Shown piece after piece: positions 15,584-24,253 of a stretch of DNA of 46,179 nt; positions within the stretch are counted from its first letter, which is position 1; each line of letters begins with the position of its first letter. The notes under the pieces are model-generated. The model did no database searches. It was not told the DNA's origin and saw only the letters and a program-made list of their open reading frames with translations. Where the stretch lies: contig JAEOSD010000004.1 in the NCBI GenBank assembly GCA_016840545.1, forward strand, positions 1 through 46,179. Reading direction: 5' to 3'. The position numbers and the translations under genes were made by a program. The stretch is from Promethearchaeota archaeon. Its GTDB lineage: Archaea; Asgardarchaeota; Lokiarchaeia; Sigyniarchaeales; SOKP01.

Positions 15584-16660
15584 ATGCTACCTAATCTACC
15601 TTCTACTAATAAAAAAATATTTACAAAAGTTAATAAGGAAATTATTTTAATTCATCAGGATTCAATGGCAACCATGAATTTTAATTCATGCAATTGTTAT
15701 TTAATTAATATTAATAATAAAGAATACGCTATAATAGATCCTGGGTGTTCAAAAAGAAAATTATATACGACTTTGAAACAAAATGAAATAAATTTCTCAG
15801 AAATAAAATATTTTTATATCACTCATGGCCATAGTGATCATATTGGATTAATTGATTACCTTCAAAAAAAAAATAGAGGAATTCAAGGATATATTCATAA
15901 GTTAGACAAGAGATTCATAGAAAGTTCAAAAGAATACTATAGTATGCTCTTTGATATTTCTCTGTTAGAAAACAATAAAAAATACAAAGATTTCATTGAT
16001 ACAATAAAATATTATACTACTCCTAATTCCACTATTCCAATTAAACAGAGTTTTAAAATGATTTTTGACATTTGGAATATTAAAAATAGGAAAATTTCCA
16101 ATACATTTAAGGACGGAGAAATTTTACCTGGAAATTTGAAGGTGATTCATGCTCCAGGACATACTCCTGGAATGTGTATGCTATTTAAAGAAAATGAATA
16201 TTTGCTTTTTTCTTCCGATATCCATTTAAGTAGTATTGGACCAAATTTCTCAGGTAATTATACTAATATATCTGATTTTAAATCATCTATTAATAAGATT
16301 ATAAAGTTTGTAGAAAGTGGATTAGTAAAAGTTATATTATCTGGACATGGTAAAAATCCCATAACTGAGAAGTTAAAAAATCGATTATTGGATTTCTATA
16401 AAGGTATCCGAACTAAGGAAAATCAGTTATTGATGTTATTACAAGAAAAAGGTAACTTAACACTTGAACAAATTACAAAAGAAACATTTAAAGAATATAT
16501 CAAAAGATTTGACAAGTTTCTTCATAAGACTAAATTACGCGATACAATAGTTATTGCTGAAGCATCAGAAATGATGTCAAACTTAAATATATTAAAAGAG
16601 TTAGAAAGACTAGGAAAAGTATCAAAACTAAAAAGACAGAATGAAATTTATTGGAGTTAA
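15584..16660 (+). CDS. Metallo-beta-lactamase-fold hydrolase with C-terminal helical domain
   Basis: A 358-residue MBL-superfamily hydrolase. The metal site is complete: H81-x-H83-x-D85-H86 in 'THGHSDHIG', His193 in 'HAPGHTPGM', Asp212 in 'FSSDIHL' and His255 in 'LSGHGK'. Residues about 275-358 form an additional helical, winged-helix-like region ('LLQEKGNLTLEQITKETF', 'NILKELERLGKVSKLKR'), the arrangement seen in LACTB2-like proteins. Members hydrolyse thioesters, phosphodiesters (RNA) or similar bonds; which applies here is open. It begins at ATG 15584 without a strong ribosome site and stands alone, convergent with the methyltransferase downstream. Confidence 0.88.
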   Translation: MLPNLPSTNKKIFTKVNKEIILIHQDSMATMNFNSCNCYLININNKEYAIIDPGCSKRKLYTTLKQNEINFSEIKYFYITHGHSDHIGLIDYLQKKNRGIQGYIHKLDKRFIESSKEYYSMLFDISLLENNKKYKDFIDTIKYYTTPNSTIPIKQSFKMIFDIWNIKNRKISNTFKDGEILPGNLKVIHAPGHTPGMCMLFKENEYLLFSSDIHLSSIGPNFSGNYTNISDFKSSINKIIKFVESGLVKVILSGHGKNPITEKLKNRLLDFYKGIRTKENQLLMLLQEKGNLTLEQITKETFKEYIKRFDKFLHKTKLRDTIVIAEASEMMSNLNILKELERLGKVSKLKRQNEIYWS

Positions 16661-16669
16661 ATTAATATA

Positions 16670-17233
16670 TCACTTTTTATAATAATTAAAAATTTGAAAT
16701 TCTTCAATCCAACTCCAATGAAACATTGGTTTATTAAATTTTTCTAACAATATTAATTCTTTTTCCTTCATTAAATTATGAATTTTTTCCAAATTTACAT
16801 TGGATTCATGCAAATGAGTTGCCAAATAAGAAACAAATCCTCCTTTTCTTAGAGTTCGTCTACTTTCTCTTAAAAAATCTATTCGTTCATTATCGCTTAA
16901 AAGATGCCATACGTCATAAATTAATATAACATCCAAATGACTATCATGAATGGGAAAAGATACTTGTTTTGAGGTTTTAAATATTTCTACGTTTTTTATA
17001 TTATTTAATTTAATCTTAGAATTCAATTCTTCCAGCTTATCCTCATTATAATCAAGAGCATAGACTTTACCTCTATTTGCTACAATATTGGAAATAAGCG
17101 TAGTATAAATACCTGAACCGCAGCCAAAGTCTAATACTTTAAAGCCTGCTTTAATTCCAATTTCTTTTAAAATATGTTCAGCTTTTTCATTCAGCCACTC
17201 ATCTACATTCAAATTATTTTGACCTGTGATCAA
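16670..17233 (-). CDS. Class I SAM-dependent methyltransferase
   Basis: A 187-residue methyltransferase. 'GFKVLDFGCGSGIYTTLIS' is SAM motif I, 'GKVYALDYNEDKLEELNSK' binds the ribose, and 'LDVILIYDVWHLL' follows at motif IV. 'LRESRRTLRKGGFVSYLATH' is the strand-5 region. The sequence resembles UbiE/arsenite-methyltransferase-like enzymes but is shorter than the cysteine-bearing arsenite methyltransferases. The only start that keeps the N-terminal helix is TTG at 17233. It ends ten bases from the convergent MBL gene. Acceptor unknown. Confidence 0.85.
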   Translation of the reverse strand: MITGQNNLNVDEWLNEKAEHILKEIGIKAGFKVLDFGCGSGIYTTLISNIVANRGKVYALDYNEDKLEELNSKIKLNNIKNVEIFKTSKQVSFPIHDSHLDVILIYDVWHLLSDNERIDFLRESRRTLRKGGFVSYLATHLHESNVNLEKIHNLMKEKELILLEKFNKPMFHWSWIEEFQIFNYYKK

Positions 17234-17387
17234 TATATATTAAAAAGAATCTAGGTTCACCTAAAAAAGATTACATTATTCATTTTCATTTACCATAACA
17301 ATTCTGCTTTTTGCCAAAATTGAAGCTCTTTTGAGATTTTTGTCGCAAGGAACTAATATTCCGTTCTATCATCACGTAAAATATTTT

Positions 17388-17553
17388 TTTTAAATAAACT
17401 TTAACTATGTACAAACAGAGATCTAATTAAGAAACGGAAGGATTCCATTAACTCGAGCTAAACATTGGATTTCGCCCTCTATTAAGCAGAAATGCTTAAT
17501 TATTTCTAAACCTTATAATTTTTGCTCGAACTATGGATCCTTACGCTTTTTTT
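17388..17553 (+). ncRNA. Candidate structured non-coding RNA (large hairpin with GAAA-capped inner stem, U-run end)
   Basis: In the 420-bp gap 17234-17653 there is an imperfect inverted repeat richer in G+C than its surroundings. Bases 17438-17458 pair with 17524-17542 (AAGGAT/ATCCTT, CCAT/ATGG and TCGAGC/GCTCGA, separated by a bulge and a small internal loop). Inside it lies a perfect 8-bp stem ATTAAGCA/TGCTTAAT (17481-17500) capped by the tetraloop GAAA. Seven T follow at 17547-17553. A TTTAAATAA box at about 17388-17396 would place a transcript start near 17420. Promoter, stem and U-run in order suggest a transcript of about 130 nt. It does not match tRNA, 5S or SRP RNA layouts. It could instead be a decayed mobile-element end. 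Confidence 0.3.
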
Positions 17554-17653
17554 ATAAAACTTATGATTCATACAAATTTAATTCCAGAAAAATTAAAAAA
17601 TATTAGACATTACATCTCTTAGAGTTAATTTAAAAATAAGATTCATTTTATTT

Positions 17654-17779
17654 ATGAAAAAGAAATGCAAAAAGTGCGGAATGATTAGATCTACTAAAGA
17701 TTTAGTTAAAAATGAGGGCGGAGATTATATCTGCTTTTCATGTTGGAATAAATATCTTAGAGAGAAAAAACTAATTTAA
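17654..17779 (+). CDS. Very small zinc-ribbon protein (41 aa)
   Basis: A 41-codon frame from ATG 17654 to TAA 17777-17779. The product begins MKKKCKKCGM and contains two C-x-x-C knuckles, Cys5/Cys8 and Cys27/Cys30 ('YICFSCWNKYL'), the signature of a zinc ribbon, with a basic tail. Such proteins bind nucleic acid or other proteins. The spacing of the knuckles and a leading 'K-C-x-K-C-G' make chance unlikely despite the size. There is no strong ribosome site; a leaderless or short-leader transcript is possible. Confidence 0.6.
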   Translation: MKKKCKKCGMIRSTKDLVKNEGGDYICFSCWNKYLREKKLI

Positions 17780-17820
17780 CTCAAAATTTCTTGTTAATAA
17801 AATTGAGTTCTAAATGTATA

Positions 17821-18036
17821 CTAATCATAAGAAACTAGGTAAGTGTATTTAGTTAAATCAAATTTCTTAATTTTTATATCTTTTTTAGGACTTTTCCTTG
17901 GAATTAAAGGCATTTTAACTACAATCTTATAATCATCTAAATAGATATTATTGTAAAAGCAATTTTCAAACTTGTCCCAATCAATAAATTTACTTAGCAT
18001 TATCTCATCCTTTTTTGTAGTTGGGAATAAAGACAT
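17821..18036 (-). CDS. Small hypothetical protein (71 aa)
   Basis: The ATG at 18034-18036 is preceded on the minus strand by TTTGGAGGTATGAA, an excellent Shine-Dalgarno at correct spacing; the frame also opens at ATG 18054, but that codon lies before the ribosome site. The 71-residue product begins MSLFPTTKKDEIMLSKF, with an acidic/aromatic middle ('DWDKFENCFYNN') and a lysine- and proline-rich second half. No family recognised. The strong ribosome site is the main argument that it is translated. Confidence 0.5.
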   Translation of the reverse strand: MSLFPTTKKDEIMLSKFIDWDKFENCFYNNIYLDDYKIVVKMPLIPRKSPKKDIKIKKFDLTKYTYLVSYD

Positions 18037-18719
18037 TTCATACCTCCAAAACATTCTTGAAAATATGATTTAGTATTATCATTTTATTGCTTTTGATTAA
18101 TTTCTCCGAAGATTACCCTTAAACCATTAAATCCTAATAAGCTAATGGCATTAACTAAAGTTCTCTGATAAATCTCTAAACTATTATAATATACAAAACG
18201 ACATATTTATAAGTTTCGACCATTTGATTAAAAGGGTTGTTAAATAAAAGCTTAATTTCTAATTTAAAAGTTTAGAAATGGGATTATAAAAAGAACTTAT
18301 TAAAAATAGTATATATTAATTAGAAATCTTGGCAAAAATCCATAAAACTTTCGATTTCTTTTTCTATTTTCTCAAATTTTTTAATGTCCTTTTCTTAAGA
18401 ATAGGGTATATCCTAAAATAGATCGCCTATGGGAAGATTAAGGTGTTTTCGTGCCTATTTTTCTAATTTAGTAAATGGAATTTTAGTTCTAGAGAATTTA
18501 TATAACTTTAATTTAATTCTACTTAATTTACCCTCCCATTCTTTAGCAAACTCCCCACTTTCAATGTTTTCAGGTACTTCTTTTTGAAATTCTTTTATAT
18601 CTTTAGATTTCAGATTTTTACTTTTATACTTGGAGCAATTTATGAAAAGTTTTTTTCTCTAACTTCATTTTAAATTATAAATCTAAATAAAATTCAAAAA
18701 TAAGAAATATACTCTACTT
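18037..18719. other. 683-bp gap with decayed coding DNA
   Basis: No intact gene is visible. On the minus strand three short stretches have coding character but are cut by stops: 18083-about 18201 (reads YYNSLEIYQRTLVNAISLLG and onward), 18320-18394 (ending IESFMDFCQDF) and 18455-18658 (ketol-acid-reductoisomerase-like, listed separately). This looks like a graveyard of pseudogenes upstream of the AOR gene. Confidence 0.4.
18455..18658 (-). pseudogene. ilvC: Fragment resembling the C-terminus of ketol-acid reductoisomerase (IlvC)
   Basis: Between in-frame stops at 18659-18661 and 18455-18457 the minus strand encodes 67 residues. The part 'KEFQKEVPENIESGEFAKEW' lines up well with the IlvC C-terminal helix consensus as I remember it (K-E-x-x-K-E-V-L-x-x-I-Q-S-G-E-F-A-K-E-W). 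The following residues no longer follow IlvC well, there is no start codon, and the preceding 270 residues of the enzyme are absent (the AOR gene occupies that side). It is therefore best read as a remnant. The match is short and made by eye. Confidence 0.35.
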
Positions 18720-20684
18720 ATGTCTTACGGATTTTTTGGTAAAGTATTGTGGGTAGATTTATCAAATGGTAAATTTGAAGAAGCTAACTTACCAGATAAA
18801 TTATATCTTCATTATTTAGGGGGATATGGTCTAGGTTGTAGAATATTATATGAAAACATGAAACCTGGAATTGATCCATTAAGTCCTGAATCAATCCTAG
18901 GATTTTTTCCTGGATTACTTACTGGCACAACAGCTCCTTTATCTGGAAGATATATGGTTATAGGAAAGTCACCTTTAACTGGGACATGGGGTGATGCTAA
19001 TAGCGGCGGAACATTTGGACCTGGGATAAAAAAGTGTGGTTATGATGCAATTTTAATAAAGGGGATTGCTCAAAATCCAGTATATATATCAGATATTAAT
19101 GGCAACAAAGAAATTTCAGATGCATCGGATTTGTGGGGGATTGATTTTGTTAAGGCTGAAAAACTTTTAAAAGAAAGATATGGGAAATCTGTTAAAGTAG
19201 CAGGAGTAGGACAAGCAGGTGAAAAATTATCTAAAATATCTGGAATTGCAAATGATAAGGGCCGAATTGCTGCTAGATCAGGTTTAGGGGCGATAATGGG
19301 ATCGAAAAACCTTAAAGCACTTGTTTTAAAAGGAAATCAGAACTTAAATATCTATAATAAAGAGCTCTTCATGAATTTAGTAAAAAATTATAATAGAATG
19401 GGGTTAAAGAAGGAACCAGGAAAACTGATTAAGTCTGTTTTAAATAAAGTTCCTAATTTTGCTAAATTAATACGGAGATTTAGAATAAAGTTTTCAGGTC
19501 CTGCAGGAATGATTAGACATATCTATCGAAAATTTGGAACTAGTATTGGAAACACTCTTGCTGCAGAAACAGGTGATTCTCCTGTTAAAAATTGGTCTGG
19601 AATTGGTATGTATGATTTTCCCTTCTCAAAATCAAAAAATATTTCTACACTTATCATCCATGATTATAAGGTTAGAGATTTTGGGTGTTTTAGCTGTCCC
19701 ATTCAGTGTGGAGCAATTTTAAAAGTTCCAGAACTTAATTTAGAAGAAACACTTCTACCTGAGTATGAGACCTGCTGCTCATTTGGAACGCTTTTGTTAA
19801 ATGATGACTTAATGTCAATATTGGAGATTAATGATTTGTGCAACCGTGCGGCAATTGATACCATTTCAACAGGGGCCACTGTTGCTTTTGCTATTGAATG
19901 TTTTGAAAAGGGTATTTTAAGCTTAGAAGATACTAATGGTTTAGAATTAACATGGGGAAATTCAAAAGCTATAGTTGAGTTAGTAAAAATGATTATTAAT
20001 CGGGAAGGAATAGGAGATCTTTTAGCTGATGGTTGTAATATTGCAGCGAATAAAATAGGAAAAGATAGCCAAAAATATGCTATGACCTCCCTTGGTTCTG
20101 AAGTTGCTATGCATAACCCAAGAACATTTCGTTCCTTAGCATTTACATATAATTTTGACCCCACTCCTGGTAGGCATACAGCAGCAAGTGTAGATTTTAT
20201 TGATATTGGCCCGATTGATACATTCCAAAAAGCATTTAAACTACCGAAAGGTTGGAACAAAAGCGATAAGATTAAACAAAAAGCCCAGAAATTAACAACG
20301 TGTTTTCATCAAACTTTATGCAGTGCAGGTTTATGTATGTTTTCAACTCTATTTGGACCATATCCATTTATGGATCTTATCAATTCTTTAACAGGTTGGA
20401 GTCTCAATATGGATGATATTATTGGAATAGGACAGAGAATTCAAACTTTAAGGCAATCATTTACGTTACGAGAGGGTGTGGAAATCAGTAGAAATGAATT
20501 GCCCGGTAGAATTACTGGACATCCACCTGATCAAAGAGGTCCTGCTAAAGGTATATCTGTTGAGTATAAAGATTTCTATAAAGGATATTGTTCTGAAATG
20601 GGATGGAATCCAGAAAATGGGTATCCATTGGAAAAAACTTTAAAAAATCTAGATTTGAATTTTGTTATCAAGGATTTATATTAA
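18720..20684 (+). CDS. aor: Tungsten-containing aldehyde:ferredoxin oxidoreductase family protein
   Basis: A 654-residue AOR-family enzyme that oxidises aldehydes to acids with ferredoxin, using a tungsto-bispyranopterin and one [4Fe-4S] cluster. 'GFFGKVLWVDLSNGKFEE' and 'YLGGYGLGCRILYENM' form domain 1. The cluster ligands are Cys323, Cys326 and Cys330 ('GCFSCPIQCG') with Cys534 or Cys539 as the fourth. 'DPTPGRHTAAS' lies in the pterin region. It is longer than the usual 600-620 residues because of an extra basic stretch at about residues 225-265 (KLIRRFRIKFSGPAGMIRH). The substrate class (AOR, FOR, GAPOR or WOR) cannot be assigned by eye. No MoaD-like gene is adjacent. It would provide reduced ferredoxin or scavenge aldehydes from fermentation. 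Confidence 0.93.
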   Translation: MSYGFFGKVLWVDLSNGKFEEANLPDKLYLHYLGGYGLGCRILYENMKPGIDPLSPESILGFFPGLLTGTTAPLSGRYMVIGKSPLTGTWGDANSGGTFGPGIKKCGYDAILIKGIAQNPVYISDINGNKEISDASDLWGIDFVKAEKLLKERYGKSVKVAGVGQAGEKLSKISGIANDKGRIAARSGLGAIMGSKNLKALVLKGNQNLNIYNKELFMNLVKNYNRMGLKKEPGKLIKSVLNKVPNFAKLIRRFRIKFSGPAGMIRHIYRKFGTSIGNTLAAETGDSPVKNWSGIGMYDFPFSKSKNISTLIIHDYKVRDFGCFSCPIQCGAILKVPELNLEETLLPEYETCCSFGTLLLNDDLMSILEINDLCNRAAIDTISTGATVAFAIECFEKGILSLEDTNGLELTWGNSKAIVELVKMIINREGIGDLLADGCNIAANKIGKDSQKYAMTSLGSEVAMHNPRTFRSLAFTYNFDPTPGRHTAASVDFIDIGPIDTFQKAFKLPKGWNKSDKIKQKAQKLTTCFHQTLCSAGLCMFSTLFGPYPFMDLINSLTGWSLNMDDIIGIGQRIQTLRQSFTLREGVEISRNELPGRITGHPPDQRGPAKGISVEYKDFYKGYCSEMGWNPENGYPLEKTLKNLDLNFVIKDLY

Positions 20685-20742
20685 ATATTGATTTTTCTAT
20701 TATTAATCTTTATTAAAAAAATACCAATAGAGATAAATTAAC

Positions 20743-21198
20743 TTGAAAGATGAATCATTTCTTAAAACTGAAATAATTAAAAAAGCTAAAGAATTAAAAG
20801 CTAGATATCCTTCTATTTCAGAAATTGTAGATGGAACACAAAAAATTCTAAAAATTAAAAATTTTTATGAAATGAGAGACGAATTTAAAAACTACTATCT
20901 TATTAAAGTCAAGAATTATAACAATGATCCAAAATTTAGACATTTTTTAGCAATAATTTTAGCATCTCAAAGCTCTGATTTCTTAGCATCAATTGCAAAA
21001 GAGACTATAAAAGAGATTGGTAGTATAAAATTAATTCAATTCTCAATTTACCCAAAAAACTTTAGAATAAGTTTATTAGCCCTAAAAGAAATTCGAAATA
21101 AAGATGAATTTTTGAAATCAGTTAAAATTTTGAAAGATTCAAGAATAAATTTTAAAAAAAAAATAGATAAGATAAAAAATCTAATAGAAAATAAATAA
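20743..21198 (+). CDS. Hypothetical helical protein (151 aa)
   Basis: A soluble, lysine- and isoleucine-rich protein that appears all-helical. 'FRHFLAIILASQSSDFLASIAKETIKEIG' and 'NFRISLLALKEIRNKDEFLKSVKILKD' could be repeat-like helical pairs of a HEAT type, but this is weak. It starts with TTG at 20743; no in-frame ATG lies near. It is 58 nt after the AOR gene and 38 nt before pyruvate kinase, so it may be cotranscribed with either. No family recognised. Confidence 0.6.
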   Translation: MKDESFLKTEIIKKAKELKARYPSISEIVDGTQKILKIKNFYEMRDEFKNYYLIKVKNYNNDPKFRHFLAIILASQSSDFLASIAKETIKEIGSIKLIQFSIYPKNFRISLLALKEIRNKDEFLKSVKILKDSRINFKKKIDKIKNLIENK

Positions 21199-21236
21199 TT
21201 TTTAAAGAAAAAAGAAATAATATTAAATTGATTTAG

Positions 21237-22703
21237 ATGTCTTTTCGTGAAAATACTATTAAAATAATAGCTACTTTAGGTCCAGCTTCAAATTCCAAAA
21301 ATATGATTAAAAGTTTAATAGATGCGGGGGTAGATATATTCAGATTAAATTTTTCTCATGGAACACATGATGAAAAAAGAGAATTAGTTGAAAGAATTAG
21401 GGAAATTGATAATTATGTGGGAATTTTAGCTGATATTCAAGGACCAAAAATAAGGGTTGGCAAATTCAAAAATGATGAGGCATATAATTTAAATGTAGGT
21501 CAAGAAGTAAAAATTTATGAGAACGAAATAGATGGTGGAGGAGACCAAACTCAGTTTTCCGTGCCCTTAGTCGGATTTCTAAAATCCATGAAGAAAGGAG
21601 ACTTTTTTTATGTTAATGATGGGATTATTAAGATCAAAGTAAAAAGTAAAGAAAAAGATCATTTCATAGGTGAAATAATTGCAGGTGGGTTAATAAGTAA
21701 CAATAAAGGAGTAAATATACCACATGGTGAATTGGAAACGAGAGTTCCCACTGAAAAGGATATAAAAGATCTTGAATTTATCTCTCAACTAAATCCTGAA
21801 TTTGTGGCAATTTCTTTTGTTTCTGGAGGAGATGATGTACTAACTGTAAAGAAACTTCTTGAAAATTATGGTAATAATACAATAAAATTAATTTCAAAAA
21901 TAGAACGCCCAGTTGCGTTAGATAATTTCGATCAAATATTAGAAGTTTCTGATGGAATAATGGTAGCTAGAGGAGATCTAGGAGTAGAAATATCTCCAGA
22001 TCAAGTCCCTATTAAACAAAAAGAGCTTATTTATAAGTGTAATAAAGAGGGAAAGCCTGTTATTGTAGCTACCCAAATGTTAGAATCAATGACAAACACA
22101 CCTATTCCAACTCGCGCGGAAGCTAATGATATATTTAATGCTGTAATAGATGGAACTGATGCGGTAATGCTCTCTGCTGAGACTGCTGTTGGTAAGTTTC
22201 CTATAAACTCTGTCGAATATATGAATAAAATCGCTACTACAGCTAGCCAACATACTCCTTTAAGATCACCAGATGATTATGACTCGGATCGATTAACGCA
22301 TACTCAAACTCTTGGTCATGCAATTCATGCCTTAGCTAAAGATATGGAAGAATTAAATTTTCGAGGAAAAATCTTAGTGATAACTCGACAAGGTTATGGT
22401 GCACGTATGATTTCAAAATTCCGTCCACCATTACCGATAATCGCGATGACACCATTTATGAAAACTGCTAGAGAATTACATTTAGTATGGGGAGTCCAAC
22501 CAATCCATATTGAAAATATAGATTTCTTTAATTTAGATGTAGAAAACTTAATAGAACAATCTGTTAAGTATGGAGTTGAAACTGGAAATTTAGACGAAAA
22601 TGAACATGTCATTATCTTATTAGTTTCAAGGAAATTTCAAAAGAGAGGAAATTTAGTAGGTCTTTATTATATAGGAGAAATTCTTGAACCAAACTCAGAT
22701 TAA
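21237..22703 (+). CDS. pyk: Pyruvate kinase
   Basis: The last step of glycolysis: phosphoenolpyruvate + ADP to pyruvate + ATP. At 488 residues it has the full layout. 'KIIATLGPASNSKNMIKSLIDAGVDIFRLNFSHG' is the N-terminal substrate site. The B-domain follows. 'ISKIERPVALDNFDQILEVSDGIMVARGDLGVEI' holds the catalytic Lys and metal-binding Glu/Asp, 'QMLESMTNTPIPTRAEANDI' is the K+/PEP loop, and a C-terminal domain ends the chain. The chain is normal with no frameshift. Its product feeds the neighbouring pyruvate-type E1 enzyme and ferredoxin-linked reactions. ATG 21237 agrees with the family start. Confidence 0.96.
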   Translation: MSFRENTIKIIATLGPASNSKNMIKSLIDAGVDIFRLNFSHGTHDEKRELVERIREIDNYVGILADIQGPKIRVGKFKNDEAYNLNVGQEVKIYENEIDGGGDQTQFSVPLVGFLKSMKKGDFFYVNDGIIKIKVKSKEKDHFIGEIIAGGLISNNKGVNIPHGELETRVPTEKDIKDLEFISQLNPEFVAISFVSGGDDVLTVKKLLENYGNNTIKLISKIERPVALDNFDQILEVSDGIMVARGDLGVEISPDQVPIKQKELIYKCNKEGKPVIVATQMLESMTNTPIPTRAEANDIFNAVIDGTDAVMLSAETAVGKFPINSVEYMNKIATTASQHTPLRSPDDYDSDRLTHTQTLGHAIHALAKDMEELNFRGKILVITRQGYGARMISKFRPPLPIIAMTPFMKTARELHLVWGVQPIHIENIDFFNLDVENLIEQSVKYGVETGNLDENEHVIILLVSRKFQKRGNLVGLYYIGEILEPNSD

Positions 22704-22869
22704 AACATTACTTAATTCTATTTATAATTCTTTTTATTTGACTTCATTAATGTATTATACTTTTTCTCACAAATAAATATATACTTTAAGTATAAGTGAA
22801 AACTTAAAATATAAAAAACCTAAATATTATTAAAAATCAATTTAAAATAGAAAATGAAGGATTGAGGTA

Positions 22870-23325
22870 ATGAATGATATGGGAGAATCAACTGGTTGGA
22901 AACATGAATCACTTGCCTCTGGTATGGGTAAATGGGCTTGGATTGTCGTACTTATAAACGGAATAATAGAAGTTATCTGGTGGCTATGGAGTTTAATTCC
23001 TATTATACAGTGGAACATCGCATTTCCAAGTTATCGTATATCAATGTTTAGGCAAATTTGGTGGATAATCTGGGGAGTATTATTAATTGTTTTGGCAGTA
23101 GCAATTATTAAACCAAAGTTTTCAGATAAATGTGCTGCAAAGGATTGGGATGCTTTATATGAATGGATACTACCTCTTGGGAAACTTAGAGTGCCATGGA
23201 TGCTAATATGGGGAATTATCGCTGAGATCTTTGGTTTTTGGGGATGGGCAGGTATCCTAATTATTGTTCCAGCATGTTTGCTATTATTTGCTGGTCCAAA
23301 GAAGTTTAATTGGAAAACAGAATAG
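22870..23325 (+). CDS. Trp-rich four-helix membrane protein
   Basis: A 151-residue membrane protein with helices at about residues 20-44, 58-80, 104-122 and 123-142. It is unusually rich in tryptophan (motifs WWLWSL, IWWIIWG, FGFWGWAG), which tends to concentrate at membrane interfaces. A short soluble loop ('SDKCAAKDWDALYEW') joins helices 2 and 3. No family recognised. ATG 22870 lies after GATTGAGGTA, a good ribosome site; ATG 22879 is the only close alternative. Confidence 0.7.
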   Translation: MNDMGESTGWKHESLASGMGKWAWIVVLINGIIEVIWWLWSLIPIIQWNIAFPSYRISMFRQIWWIIWGVLLIVLAVAIIKPKFSDKCAAKDWDALYEWILPLGKLRVPWMLIWGIIAEIFGFWGWAGILIIVPACLLLFAGPKKFNWKTE

Positions 23326-23419
23326 TAAATTTTTTTAAACCTTTTTTTTTTAATTTCTAATCACTATAATTGTTCTGAATAAAGAAAGGCTTATATTTAT
23401 GTGAATTTAATTTTATTTC

Positions 23420-24253
23420 ATGAATTTTGAACATTTAATTTATGAAGAAAAAGAACAAGTAGCATATATAACTCTAAATCGACCTAAAGTTTTGAATGCC
23501 TTAAGTATCAAACTTTCTGACGAAATAATAAATACAATTGAATTAGTGCGTCAATCTACCAAAATAAAATTTTTAGTAATTAAAGGAGCTGAAAACAATT
23601 TTTGTGTAGGTGATGACATTACTGAAATGATGAAATGGGGTGATGCGAATGATATTACTAGAAGAGCTAGGTATTATCAAAATATGGCGAATCAACTTGA
23701 GGAATTAGATAAAATTACAATTTGCGCTGTAGATGGATATGCTGTTGGTGGTGGTTTAGAAATAACTATGGCTTGTGATTTTGTTATTGCCACAGAGCGA
23801 GCTAAATGGGGAATGCCTGAGGTAGATGTAGGAATCACTCCAGGTTGGGGTGGTACTACTAGACTTGCACGTTTAATCGGAAGACGTAGGGCAAAAGAAA
23901 TAAACCTTATTGGAGCTTTACATACTGCAAAACGTGCTGTCGAGTGGAATCTCTGGAATCGAGTAGTTCCAAATGATAAACTTGATGCTGAAGTACATAA
24001 ATTACTAGATGTGCTTAAATCTAAAAATCAACAGGGATTAAGGCAATTAAAGTTTATAATAAACCGAGGAGTTGAGTGTGACCTTTATACTGCTCAAGGA
24101 TTTGAAGTTTTATCAGCAGGTCTTACTGGTGCTGTAAGCGGTATGTGGAAAATAAAAGATGCAGATCAAGGGTTAGGGATTATAGCTTTCTCTAAAAAAA
24201 ATGAATTATGGGAAAAAAGAAGAAGTTTAGCAAGACATTTTTGGGTTGATTAA
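23420..24253 (+). CDS. Enoyl-CoA hydratase (crotonase family, both catalytic Glu present)
   Basis: A 277-residue crotonase-family enzyme with oxyanion-hole segments 'AENNFCVGDDITEMM' and 'GYAVGGGLEITMACD' and both catalytic glutamates, Glu114 and Glu134 ('WGMPEVDVG'), at the canonical 20-residue spacing. This supports true 2-enoyl-CoA hydratase activity. 'GITPGWGGTTRLARLIGRRRAKE' is typical of the family. It is outside the acyl-CoA operon, 94 nt after the Trp-rich membrane protein, and might serve a second acyl-CoA route. The frame stays open for 47 codons beyond its stop (to 24397), noted as a finding. Confidence 0.92.
   Translation: MNFEHLIYEEKEQVAYITLNRPKVLNALSIKLSDEIINTIELVRQSTKIKFLVIKGAENNFCVGDDITEMMKWGDANDITRRARYYQNMANQLEELDKITICAVDGYAVGGGLEITMACDFVIATERAKWGMPEVDVGITPGWGGTTRLARLIGRRRAKEINLIGALHTAKRAVEWNLWNRVVPNDKLDAEVHKLLDVLKSKNQQGLRQLKFIINRGVECDLYTAQGFEVLSAGLTGAVSGMWKIKDADQGLGIIAFSKKNELWEKRRSLARHFWVD

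Noticed and set aside
17438-17542. tRNA or tRNA-like gene in the 17.4-kb hairpin region
   Set aside because: No T-loop consensus, no D-arm and no 7-bp acceptor stem with correct spacing could be drawn.
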